Source of the DNA: Streptomyces sp. NBC_01497
Lineage (GTDB): Bacteria > Actinomycetota > Actinomycetes > Streptomycetales > Streptomycetaceae
Length of the DNA stretch: 64,000 nt
Assembly: GCF_036250695.1 (NCBI RefSeq)
Contig: NZ_CP109427.1
Span: 6,386,001-6,450,000, forward strand
Direction: 5' to 3'
Shown here: in pieces, positions 43,906-51,183 of the stretch
How the letters are laid out: each line of letters starts with the position of its first letter
Numbering within the stretch: the stretch's first letter is position 1
Notes under the pieces: generated by a model
The model's input: only the letters and a program-made list of their open reading frames with translations
Databases searched by the model: none
What the model was told of the DNA's origin: nothing
Made by a program: the position numbers and the translations under genes

Positions 43906-44712
43906 ATGACCACATCGGAATCGCTCGATCCCGTACCCGTAGTCGACAAGGACGGCGTGCGGCTGACCATCGAGGACGCCGTCGCCACGGTGACGCTGAC
44001 CAATCCGGCCAAGCGCAACGCCCAGTCTCCCGCCCTCTGGCGGGCGTTGGCCGAGGCCGGGGCGTCACTGCCGGGCTCGGTCCGGGTCGTCGTGGTGCGC
44101 GGGGAGGGCATGTCGTTCTCCGCGGGTCTCGATCGTCAGGCGTTCACCCCGGAGGGCTTCGAGGGTGAGCCGTCGTTCCCTGATCTGGCGCGGCTCGGTG
44201 ACGCCGAACTGGACTCCGCGATCGCGGAGTACCAGTCGGGCTTCACCTGGCTGCGACGCAACGACGTCCTGTCGGTGGCCGCCGTGCAGGGGCATGCGAT
44301 CGGTGCCGGTTTCCAGCTCGCGCTCGCCTGCGACCTGCGTGTGGCGGCCGACGACGCCCAGTTCGCCATGCGCGAGACCAGTCTGGGCATCGTTCCCGAC
44401 CTCGCGGGCAGCCATCCCCTCGTGGGCCTGGTGGGATACGCCCGCGCTCTCGAAATCTGCGTGACGGGCCGGTTCGTCCACGGGGACGAGGCGGAGCGCA
44501 TCGGGCTGACCAATCTCACCGTTCCGCGCGCCGACCTGGACGCGGCGGTGTCCGACCTGACGGCGGCCCTCCTCGCGGCCCCCCGGTCCGCGGTCATCGA
44601 GACGAAGGCGCTGCTGCGCGGCGCGTCGGGCCGTACGTACGACGAGCAGCGGGCGGCCGAGCGTGCTGCCCAGGCCAGGCGCCTGCGGGACCTGGCCGGT
44701 CTCGGCGACTGA
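43906..44712 (+). CDS. Enoyl-CoA hydratase/isomerase family protein
   Basis: A 268-residue crotonase-fold protein. The first oxyanion-hole segment is 'GEGMSFSAGLDRQAF' and the second 'VQGHAIGAGFQLALACDLRV'. The hydratase catalytic glutamates are expected around 'AMRETSLGIVPDL', where a Glu is present. ATG 43906 has CCGGAGG 5 nt upstream; an upstream GTG in frame lacks one. The substrate is unknown: beta-oxidation or a related CoA-ester reaction. Gene order next to gbn is, from memory, conserved in Streptomyces. Confidence 0.88.
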   Translation: MTTSESLDPVPVVDKDGVRLTIEDAVATVTLTNPAKRNAQSPALWRALAEAGASLPGSVRVVVVRGEGMSFSAGLDRQAFTPEGFEGEPSFPDLARLGDAELDSAIAEYQSGFTWLRRNDVLSVAAVQGHAIGAGFQLALACDLRVAADDAQFAMRETSLGIVPDLAGSHPLVGLVGYARALEICVTGRFVHGDEAERIGLTNLTVPRADLDAAVSDLTAALLAAPRSAVIETKALLRGASGRTYDEQRAAERAAQARRLRDLAGLGD

Positions 44713-44759
44713 CGCGCCCCGCGCCGCGGGTGCCGGACGGGCCGGCCGCTTCCCGATCC

Positions 44760-44870
44760 GGCTTCCCGGGGCGTGCGTTCCTCGCGGCCCCGGGCGCGGC
44801 CGTCCCGTTGCGTTGCGGGCTTCCCGGGGCGTGCGTTCCTCGCGGCCCCGGGCACGGCCGTCCCGTTGCG
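44760..44870. repeat. Direct repeat of 53 bp, two copies
   Basis: Copies at 44760-44812 and 44818-44870 differ at one base and are separated by 5 bp (period 58). They lie in the non-coding gap after the enoyl-CoA hydratase. Confidence 0.9.
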
Positions 44871-44977
44871 GGGCGCTCCTGGGGGCCGTCGGCGCGGCCC
44901 GGTCCCTCGGGTCCTTTCGGCATCCTCGGCACGGCGCCGGCAGCGGGAATTCCCCGGCCCGGGCGAGGTGGATTCGT

Positions 44978-45008
44978 GATCAATTCCAAAGATCAATTCC
45001 CGTTGATC
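44978..45008. promoter_or_regulatory. Cluster of three GATC sites in an A/T-rich patch
   Basis: GATC at 44978, 44991 and 45005 (spacing 13 and 14 bp). The first two are followed by the same AATTCC, and the third lies in TTGATCATATG. The cluster sits in the gap between the enoyl-CoA hydratase and the L,D-transpeptidase, 220-250 bp before the latter. Possible binding site for Gbn, whose gene is 1.2 kb upstream. Confidence 0.4.
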
Positions 45009-45151
45009 ATATGCAAGGACGGGACTCATCTCGCCTTCGGAATGGCCGAATTCCGTCCTCGTGTGAGATCACTCTCGCTCCGTCGACGCTGTGAAAAGGC
45101 GCGATTTGGCGTGCCCTTTGCCCGCCCTGTGCCAGTCTCTAAGGGGTTCGA

Positions 45152-45214
45152 ATGCGTGACGCGATCCACGAAGCGGGATGTGCGGTGCGCGAAGGCGTAC
45201 CTCTGACGCAATGA
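45152..45214 (+). CDS. Candidate 20-residue ORF before the L,D-transpeptidase
   Basis: ATG 45152 has AAGGGG 5 nt upstream, a good ribosome site. Twenty codons follow (beginning MRDAIHEAGC, ending VPLTQ) with a normal Streptomyces third-position bias apart from a few codons. The stop is 19 bp before the transpeptidase ATG, so the two could be co-translated. It may be a leader peptide or a small protein. No homologue is known to me. Confidence 0.35.
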   Translation: MRDAIHEAGCAVREGVPLTQ

Positions 45215-45233
45215 CACGAGTGGGGCAGCGAGA

Positions 45234-46331
45234 ATGGGCCGTGGCAAAAGCAGCATAGGTACGGCGCTCCTGGTGGGGGCGGTACTCGCGGGGGCGGGGG
45301 CGTGCGGGGCCGGGGGAGCGACCGCCTCGGCCGACGCCCGGACCCCGCCCGCGACTCAGGCGCCACCCCCGTCGGCGAGTGCCTCCACGGCGCCCTCACC
45401 CTCGGCATCCGCCTCCTCGGCGTCGCCCTCGGCCTCCGCGACCCCCTCGGGCACGCCCTCGGGGCAGGTCCAGGCATCGGTGACAGCCGCGCCGACCCCG
45501 AAGAAGACGCCCGCCAAGCCGCCGATGCTGCTCAACACCATCACGCCGACCAACGGCGCGACCGTCGGTGTGGCCATGCCCGTGTCCGTCGTCTTCACCG
45601 ACCCGGTGGCGCCCTCGGCCCGCGCGACGGTCGAGCGGCACCTCAAGGTGTCGGCCTCACAGGCGACGACCGGCGCCTGGCACTGGATGAGCGGCACGCG
45701 CGTCGACTGGCGTCCCAAGACGTACTGGCACTCCGGTACGAAGGTGTCGGTGAACGCCGACCTGGCGGGTGTGAGCAACGGCAACGGCCGTGTGGGGACG
45801 CACAGTTACTACCACAGCTTCACCATCGGGGAGGACGTCGAGGCGACCGTGTCGGTCACCGGCCACTCGATGAAGGTCACCCATGACGGGACGACCGTAC
45901 GCACCGTGCCGATCGACGCCGGCAGCAAGTCGTGGCCCTCCTGGGACGGCACCATGGCGGTGATCGACAAGCAGCCGAAGGTCCGGATGACCTCGTGCAG
46001 CGTCGGTATCAGCTGCAACAAGAAGGACAAGGACTACTACGACCTCACGCTGCCGTGGGACGTGCACCTCACGAACTCCGGCACGTACCTGCACTACTCG
46101 ACCGGCGACCCGTACCCGGGCCACAGCGTCGGCTCCCACGGCTGTGTGCACCTCTCCCTGGCCGACGCGAAGTGGTTCTACAACTACGTGAAGCAGGGCG
46201 ACCCCATCACGATCACGGGATCCCCGCGCGGCAAGGCGGCGCCCGACAACGGCTACGCCGATTTCAACCTCTCCTGGTCGCAGTGGCTTGCCGGCAGCGG
46301 AAGCGGCGCGCAGACGACCCTCCCGTACTGA
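45234..46331 (+). CDS. L,D-transpeptidase lipoprotein
   Basis: A 365-residue exported cell-wall enzyme. A lipobox-like 'LAGAGAC' at about residue 24 marks a lipoprotein signal peptide. A Ser/Pro/Ala-rich linker (about 35-95) follows, then an Ig-like LDT domain (about 98-205) and the YkuD catalytic domain, with the active-site motif HSVGSHGCVHLS (Cys nucleophile). Such enzymes make 3-3 cross-links in peptidoglycan and can attach proteins to it. Start ATG 45234 with a modest purine-rich site. It stands alone and ends at a strong hairpin. Confidence 0.94.
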   Translation: MGRGKSSIGTALLVGAVLAGAGACGAGGATASADARTPPATQAPPPSASASTAPSPSASASSASPSASATPSGTPSGQVQASVTAAPTPKKTPAKPPMLLNTITPTNGATVGVAMPVSVVFTDPVAPSARATVERHLKVSASQATTGAWHWMSGTRVDWRPKTYWHSGTKVSVNADLAGVSNGNGRVGTHSYYHSFTIGEDVEATVSVTGHSMKVTHDGTTVRTVPIDAGSKSWPSWDGTMAVIDKQPKVRMTSCSVGISCNKKDKDYYDLTLPWDVHLTNSGTYLHYSTGDPYPGHSVGSHGCVHLSLADAKWFYNYVKQGDPITITGSPRGKAAPDNGYADFNLSWSQWLAGSGSGAQTTLPY

Positions 46332-46348
46332 CCCCGCCCCGATCCGGC

Positions 46349-46388
46349 CCTCCGCCCCGTTCCGCGCTCCCGCGGGACGGGGCGGAGG
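46349..46388 (+). terminator. Terminator of the L,D-transpeptidase gene
   Basis: An 18-bp stem including one G-U pair (46349-46366 with 46371-46388) and a 4-nt loop CTCC, starting 18 bp after the stop codon. Confidence 0.8.
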
Positions 46389-46826
46389 CGGTTGAACCGG
46401 GGATTTCGAGCCTGCGGTGGCCGAAACCGCCGACGCGGCGTGGGTGCATGCCGTGGCGGGAGCGGATAAACGCCCTGGAAGGGCGGGAAAGGCGGCGGTG
46501 CCGAATTAGCCGGGGGGCCGGGGGAATTCGGGAACCCGCGAGGGGCCGGGCGTCGGTTGCCGCGGACAGGGAGCCGTCGCACACCGGAGCAGGAGACACG
46601 GCGCCCGATTTTCGCGACCGTGCCGGGTGCCGGGTGCCGGGTGCCGGGTGCCGGGTGCCGGGTGGCCGCGTCCCGTCGGCCGGGGCGCCGCGATGGAGGC
46701 ACGAGCCCCGCGTCCCGGCGGGCGGAGCCTTGGCCGCACGCGGCGGCAGTCGCGCGGCGCGGGCCCCACCGGGTGCCGCCGAGCGCGGGCCCCACCCGGG
46801 TGCCCACGATCGGGGGGCACCCGGGG
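46389..46826. other. Gene-free stretch between convergent genes
   Basis: About 440 bp without a credible gene on either strand. It holds the heptamer repeat at 46621-46662 and otherwise nothing I can name. Confidence 0.45.
46621..46662. repeat. Six tandem copies of TGCCGGG
   Basis: A perfect 7-bp microsatellite, six units, in a non-coding region between convergent genes. Likely variable in copy number between strains. Confidence 0.95.
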
Positions 46827-47591
46827 TCACGGCCGCGCAGCCTCCGGGGCCGCGGCGATCTCCGTCACGACGACCGCGACCGACCGCGCGCCGGGCCGCT
46901 CCCGCGCCAGCGCGACCCGCACCGCCCGCGCCACGTCGAGCACCCGGTGCCCAGCGGACGTCGCCAGTTCCACCCGCAGGTCGCCCTCGGAGGACTCGCT
47001 CAGCCCACGCCCCAGCACCGCCGTCAGATGCGCCACCCCGGGGACGTCCGAGACGCCGGGTACCCCGTCCGGGCCAACGGGCCCCGACCTTTGCGCGACA
47101 GGCTCCCGCGCGGCCGGTTCCCCCTCGTCCCCCCGCAGTCCCGTCACCCGCAGGTCCACCGCCTCCACCCGCAGCCCGAGCCCGTCGCGGGCACAGGCGA
47201 GCAGGGCCGCCCGCAGCCGCTGGGCCAGGGCGGGCAGGGGCTCGTCCCGGGCCGCCTCGAACTCCGCCTCGATCCTGAGCGGTCCGGGCGGCTGCGCGCT
47301 CCACGGCACCGGCGGTACAGGCGCGAGCGCCGCATCGCCCGTGGGGCCGGGGGCCTTCGGGTCTTCTCCGCCCTCCTCGTCGTCCGCGGGGCCCACCCGT
47401 ACGCGACCGAGGGTCAGGGCCCCGCCCGTGCCCGCCGCCCCGGCGGCGCGCAGCGCCCTTGCGGCCGCCGCTTCGGCGAGCCAGGAGCCGTCCTCGGCCG
47501 AGCCCAGCGGCAGCAGTCTGCCGAGCCCCAGCCGTCGTCGTACCCCCGCCTGCCACCCCTCGCTGCCGTGCGTGTCGTGCGCAGTCGTCAT
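46827..47591 (-). CDS. Conserved hypothetical protein divergent from the Asp23 operon
   Basis: 254 residues, Ala/Arg/Leu-rich, no signal peptide or membrane helix. The N-terminal 60 residues are predicted helical. A Pro-rich, low-complexity middle (about 75-95) is followed by a segment with a repeated beta/alpha pattern: 'GPLRIEAEFEAARDEPLPAL..', 'LRVEAVDLRVTGL', and 'GDLRVELATSAGHRVLDVARAV' near the end. That last pattern recalls the Asp23-like fold of its neighbours. I recall such genes labelled 'nucleopolyhedrovirus P10 family' in databases, a label without functional value. ATG 47591 is preferred over an upstream in-frame start. It shares an 88-bp divergent promoter region with the Asp23 genes. 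Confidence 0.7.
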   Translation of the reverse strand: MTTAHDTHGSEGWQAGVRRRLGLGRLLPLGSAEDGSWLAEAAAARALRAAGAAGTGGALTLGRVRVGPADDEEGGEDPKAPGPTGDAALAPVPPVPWSAQPPGPLRIEAEFEAARDEPLPALAQRLRAALLACARDGLGLRVEAVDLRVTGLRGDEGEPAAREPVAQRSGPVGPDGVPGVSDVPGVAHLTAVLGRGLSESSEGDLRVELATSAGHRVLDVARAVRVALARERPGARSVAVVVTEIAAAPEAARP

Positions 47592-47679
47592 GGGCTCAGC
47601 CTGCCGTATCCGTGGCGCGCGGTCCGGCAAGCGCACCTAATGTGAGAGCGAGAGCAGGAAACCGCCCGGAAAGGGACGA

Positions 47680-48228
47680 ATGGCTATGCCTGAGAACACA
47701 CCGCGTGACCAGTTCGGTTCGACCGGCTCCGGCGGTTCCAGTGCGACACCGCCGTCGTCCTCCTCGGGTTCGCCGTCGTCGTCCTCGCCGTCGTCCTCCT
47801 CGGGCTCAGCGGGCAGGCGCGGCGGCGGGGCCCCCGCCACACGCGGCAGGACGACCATCGCCGACGGCGTGGTCGAGAAGATCGCGGGGCTCGCGGCGCG
47901 CGACGTCGTCGGGGTCCATGCCATGGGCAGCGGCGTCTCCCGGACGTTCGGCGCCATGCGCGAGCGCGTGCCGGGCGGCGGGAGCGGCAAGTCCGTGACA
48001 CGCGGCGTCAAGGCCGAGGTCGGCGAGGTCCAGACGGCGCTCGACCTGGAGATCGTCGTGGACTACGGCGTGGCCATCGCCGACGTGGCGCGCGACGTGC
48101 GGGAGAACGTCATCGCCGCCGTGGAGCGGATGGCCGGCCTCGAAGTCGTCGAGGTCAACATCGCGGTCAGCGACGTCAAACTGCCCGACGAGGACGATGA
48201 CGACGACCAGGACTCCCGACTGCAGTGA
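47680..48228 (+). CDS. Asp23/Gls24 family envelope stress protein
   Basis: 182 residues. A Ser/Gly-rich disordered N terminus (1-50) precedes the Asp23 domain (about 58-165: 'IADGVVEKIAGLAARDVVGVHAM', 'VQTALDLEIVVDYGVAIADVARDVRENV', 'GLEVVEVNIAVSDVKLP') and an acidic tail. Asp23 proteins are cytoplasmic but membrane-associated through AmaP and respond to cell-envelope stress. ATG 47680 has AAAGGGA upstream. First gene of a five-gene plus-strand operon that ends with amaP. Confidence 0.92.
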   Translation: MAMPENTPRDQFGSTGSGGSSATPPSSSSGSPSSSSPSSSSGSAGRRGGGAPATRGRTTIADGVVEKIAGLAARDVVGVHAMGSGVSRTFGAMRERVPGGGSGKSVTRGVKAEVGEVQTALDLEIVVDYGVAIADVARDVRENVIAAVERMAGLEVVEVNIAVSDVKLPDEDDDDDQDSRLQ

Positions 48229-48311
48229 GCGGCGGCTGAGCCGACCGCCCCCGGGAGCACAGCGCGAACCACGCGGTACCGACGCGGAACCGACAGCGAG
48301 CGGAGTACGGG

Positions 48312-48539
48312 ATGAGCATGGCGGTGGCCGGCCTAGCGGCCGGCATGGCACTGGGCTTCGCCGGGTATTTCGGCGGCTTCGGCGCGTTCGTGGTGGTGGC
48401 CGTGCTCGGCGCGATCGGGTTCGCCGCGGGCCGGTTCGCGGACGGCGACCTCGAACCGGGAGACTTCTTCCGGAGCCGCGATCGCGACCGGGACCGGAGC
48501 CGCGACCGCGACTTCGGCCGTGACGAGCGCCGGCGGTGA
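48312..48539 (+). CDS. Small membrane protein of the Asp23 operon
   Basis: 75 residues: two closely spaced hydrophobic stretches (about 3-20 and 24-42, Gly/Ala-rich) and a hydrophilic tail with repeated Arg-Asp dipeptides (RDRDRDRSRDRDFGRD). ATG 48312 has GGAG 7 nt upstream. The 83-bp gap from the Asp23 gene and the 7-bp gap to the next gene place it in the operon. Small proteins of this kind are regular members of actinobacterial Asp23 operons. The specific role is unknown. Confidence 0.8.
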   Translation: MSMAVAGLAAGMALGFAGYFGGFGAFVVVAVLGAIGFAAGRFADGDLEPGDFFRSRDRDRDRSRDRDFGRDERRR

Positions 48540-48546
48540 GCGCGAC

Positions 48547-48918
48547 ATGACGACGGTTCACCCGACGGCGGACTCCGGCGACGTGAGCCCGGGGGAGCGC
48601 GGCTCGACGTCGATCGCGGATCGCGTCGTCGCGAAGATCGCCGCGCAGGCGGCACGTGAGGCGCTCTTCCGCGGCGTACCGGCGGGCGGCGATGTTCCGC
48701 ACGCCGTCGTCACCGTGCACAAGAACCACGCGCGGGTGCGGATCGGGGTGGAGCTCGACTACCCGTCCGACATCGGCGCGCAGTGCGGCGCGGTCCGCGT
48801 GCACGTCGCCGAGCGGGTGCACCACCTCGCCGGGATGACCGTCCCCGAAGTGCAGGTGCAGGTCGAGCGCCTGCACTCCGTCCACTCCCGCGCCGCGGCG
48901 GCGGGGAGGTCCCGATGA
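48547..48918 (+). CDS. Second Asp23-like protein
   Basis: 123 residues with a shortened Asp23-type domain: 'SIADRVVAKIAAQAAREALF' and 'VTVHKNHARVRIGVELDYPSDIGAQCGAVRVHVA' match the alternating pattern of the first copy. ATG 48547 is chosen over the upstream in-frame ATG, which overlaps the previous gene. Its stop overlaps the next ATG (ATGA). Confidence 0.82.
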   Translation: MTTVHPTADSGDVSPGERGSTSIADRVVAKIAAQAAREALFRGVPAGGDVPHAVVTVHKNHARVRIGVELDYPSDIGAQCGAVRVHVAERVHHLAGMTVPEVQVQVERLHSVHSRAAAAGRSR

Positions 48919-49550
48919 GCGAGGAACGGCCCACCGAGGCCCTGCCGGTGCGGCACCACGAGCGGCCCGAGGAGGCCGGGGCGCACCAGGGCGCGTACGA
49001 GCACCGGCGGGCTGGCCGGTTCTGGTCGGCACGGCGCTTCCCGGCGGCCCTCGTGGCCGCCGTCGTGCTGGGCGCTTCGGGTCTGCTGCTCTACGACGTG
49101 GTCTCGGTGCGGGCGGACCGGCCGGCCATGTACTGGCGGCGCTGGCTCGCCCGCGAACTCGCCCGGACGCAGTTCGACTCGACGGCCGCGCTGACCGGTG
49201 GGGCCATCGCCATGGCGGTCGGCGTCTGGCTGATCTGGCTGGCCCTCACCCCCGGCCTGCGGGCCGTGCTGTCGATGCGCCGCTCCGTTCCCGACGTACG
49301 GGCCGGGCTGGACCGGGACGCCGCCGCGCTGGTGCTGCGCGACCGGGCCATGGAGGTCCCCGGTATCCAGTCCGTGAAGGTACGGATGAAGCGGCACAAG
49401 GCGAAGGCCCGCGCGCAGTCGCACTTCCGGCCGTTGGACGACGTGCGGGGGGACCTGGAGGAGGCGCTCGCCCTCGGGGTCCGCGACCTGGGCCTCGCGA
49501 GGCCCCCGTCCGTCACGGTGAAGGTCCGCAGACCGGCGAAGAAGGGATGA
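48915..49550 (+). CDS. DUF6286-type membrane protein of the Asp23 operon
   Basis: 211 residues with two transmembrane segments (about 42-62 and 96-118) and a C-terminal soluble domain of about 85 residues ('ALVLRDRAMEVPGIQSVKVRMKRHKAKARAQSHF') that itself resembles a degenerate Asp23 fold. ATG 48915 overlaps the preceding stop codon and has GGGGAGG upstream. It probably forms part of a membrane anchor for the Asp23 proteins together with AmaP. Confidence 0.8.
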   Translation: MSEERPTEALPVRHHERPEEAGAHQGAYEHRRAGRFWSARRFPAALVAAVVLGASGLLLYDVVSVRADRPAMYWRRWLARELARTQFDSTAALTGGAIAMAVGVWLIWLALTPGLRAVLSMRRSVPDVRAGLDRDAAALVLRDRAMEVPGIQSVKVRMKRHKAKARAQSHFRPLDDVRGDLEEALALGVRDLGLARPPSVTVKVRRPAKKG

Positions 49551-49560
49551 GTGACGACGG

Positions 49561-50151
49561 ATGTTCCGACTGCTGCGGCTCGTGAACCGGCTGGCGCTCG
49601 GCCTGATCGGCCTGGTCCTGCTGTGCGCGGGCGGGGTGGTGGTCGCCCTCGGCGCCCAGTGGTCCGTGCCGTCCTGGTGGCCCTACAACGGACCGCACGA
49701 CACCCTGCTCAGCCACGCGGACCGGTTCCGGTGGCGGGGCGACGGCTGGTTCTGGCCCGTGGTGATCGCGGCGCTGGTGGCACTGGTGGTGCTGACGCTG
49801 TGGTGGCTGCTCGCGCAGCCGCGGCGGGCCCGGCTGCCGGAGGTCCTCGTCGACAGCGGTGACGGCGAGGGCGCACGGGTGAGGGGCCGCGCCCTGGAGG
49901 ACGTCCTGGAGCGGGAGACCGAGGCACACGACGGAGTGGCGCGGGCGCAGGCCCTGCTGACGGGCCGTCGGCGCCGGGCGCCCGCCGCACGTATGCGGGT
50001 GCTGCTGGAGCCGTACGCGGCCCCGGAGGAGACCCTGGGCAGGGTGACCGACGAGGCGCTCGCGCACGCCCGGGACTCAGCGGGGCTGGAGTCGCTGCCG
50101 GCGGAGATCCGCATGCGCGCCGCCCGGCACCGCGCGGAACGCGTGCGGTAG
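49561..50151 (+). CDS. amaP: Alkaline shock response membrane anchor protein AmaP
   Basis: 196 residues. Two membrane segments (about 9-31 and 66-86) enclose a short external loop; a cytoplasmic domain of about 110 residues follows. The layout matches AmaP, which tethers Asp23 to the membrane in Gram-positive bacteria. Start ATG 49561, 10 bp after the DUF6286 stop. Last gene of the operon, followed by a weak hairpin and 8-bp direct repeats (50205-50228). Confidence 0.85.
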   Translation: MFRLLRLVNRLALGLIGLVLLCAGGVVVALGAQWSVPSWWPYNGPHDTLLSHADRFRWRGDGWFWPVVIAALVALVVLTLWWLLAQPRRARLPEVLVDSGDGEGARVRGRALEDVLERETEAHDGVARAQALLTGRRRRAPAARMRVLLEPYAAPEETLGRVTDEALAHARDSAGLESLPAEIRMRAARHRAERVR

Positions 50152-50322
50152 GCGCACCGCCCCCACCGTCCCCGGGCCGTCGCGGGCCGGCCTCTCGGCG
50201 TAGCGGTCCGCCGGTCCGCCGGTCCGCCGGGCGAGCGGACCGGGCACCTGCCGGCCGCGAAGCGTCGGCCCCGCGGGCGGACATCGCCCTCGTGCGGTGC
50301 GGCCGCTCACGCGCCGGACCGC

Positions 50323-50347
50323 GGCGCCGGGGGCGGGGGCCGGCGCC
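50323..50347. terminator. Hairpin between amaP and the convergent SDR
   Basis: An 8-bp stem (50323-50330 with 50340-50347) with a 9-nt G-rich loop, located just before the SDR stop codon. Likely a bidirectional terminator. Confidence 0.5.
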
Positions 50348-50365
50348 CGGCGACCCCGGCCGGTC

Positions 50366-51130
50366 TCAGAATCCGTGCCGCGCTCCGCCGTCCACCGGGA
50401 CCATCAGGCCCGTCAGGAACGACGCCGCGGGGGAGAGCAGGAACGCCGCCACCGCGCCGAACTCCTCCGGTGTGCCGTACCGCCCCAGCGGGATGCGCGC
50501 CGCCATCGCCGCGCGGGTCCCCTCGGCGTCGCCCGTGAGCGCGTCCAGTTCGCGCACCCGGTCCGTATCGATGCGTCCGGGCAGGAGCCCCACGACCCGG
50601 ACGCCGCGCGGGCCCAACTCGTCGGCCAGCGACTTCGCGAAGCCCGCGAGGCCCGGCCGGAGGCCGTTGGAGATGGTCAGGCCCGGGATCGGCTCGTACA
50701 CCGAACCGGACAGGACGAAGCCGATCACTCCGCCCTCGCCCAGTTCCTCCGCCGCGGTGCGCGCCATCCGTACGGCCCCGAGGAAGATCGACTCGAACGA
50801 GGCCTGCCACTGCTCGTCGGTGCTGTCGATGGTGCTTCCGGGCGGCGGGCCGCCCACGCTGATCAGTACCCCGTCGAACCGGCCGAATCGTTCCTTCGCG
50901 GCATGGACCAGGCGCTGAGCCGCCGTCGGGTCGGCGTTGTCCGCCGCGACGCCCAGCGCCCCCGCCCCGTGGGCGCCCAGTTCCGCCGCGGCCTCCGCGA
51001 CCTGTTTGCCGTCGCGGCCGGAGACGACGACCCTCGCGCCGTCCGCCGCGAGCGCCCGCGCCGCCGCGTTGCCGAGTCCTCGTGTGCCGCCCGTGACCAC
51101 ATAGACACGGTCCTTCAGTCCAAGATCCAT
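50366..51130 (-). CDS. Atypical SDR-family protein lacking the YxxxK motif
   Basis: 254 residues with an intact Rossmann motif TGGTRGLG (about 14-21) and the usual C-terminal 'SFLTGLMVPVDGG'. Where classical SDRs have YxxxK, this protein reads 'LTISNGLRPGLAGFAKSLA', so the catalytic Tyr and Lys are replaced by Ser and Arg. A subgroup of reductases with a TISNxLR motif is known and appears active with altered chemistry. Start is ATG 51130. It may be a reductase with a different proton donor, or a non-catalytic cofactor-binding protein. Confidence 0.85.
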   Translation of the reverse strand: MDLGLKDRVYVVTGGTRGLGNAAARALAADGARVVVSGRDGKQVAEAAAELGAHGAGALGVAADNADPTAAQRLVHAAKERFGRFDGVLISVGGPPPGSTIDSTDEQWQASFESIFLGAVRMARTAAEELGEGGVIGFVLSGSVYEPIPGLTISNGLRPGLAGFAKSLADELGPRGVRVVGLLPGRIDTDRVRELDALTGDAEGTRAAMAARIPLGRYGTPEEFGAVAAFLLSPAASFLTGLMVPVDGGARHGF

Positions 51131-51183
51131 GGGGACATCGTTACCACGCCCGTCACACGGTCCTGTGCCCGGCCACCCCTCGA

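Noticed and set aside
46541..46800. Possible small genes around the TGCCGGG repeat
   Set aside because: All frames are made of repeat-derived peptides (GAGCRVP..), without a ribosome site.
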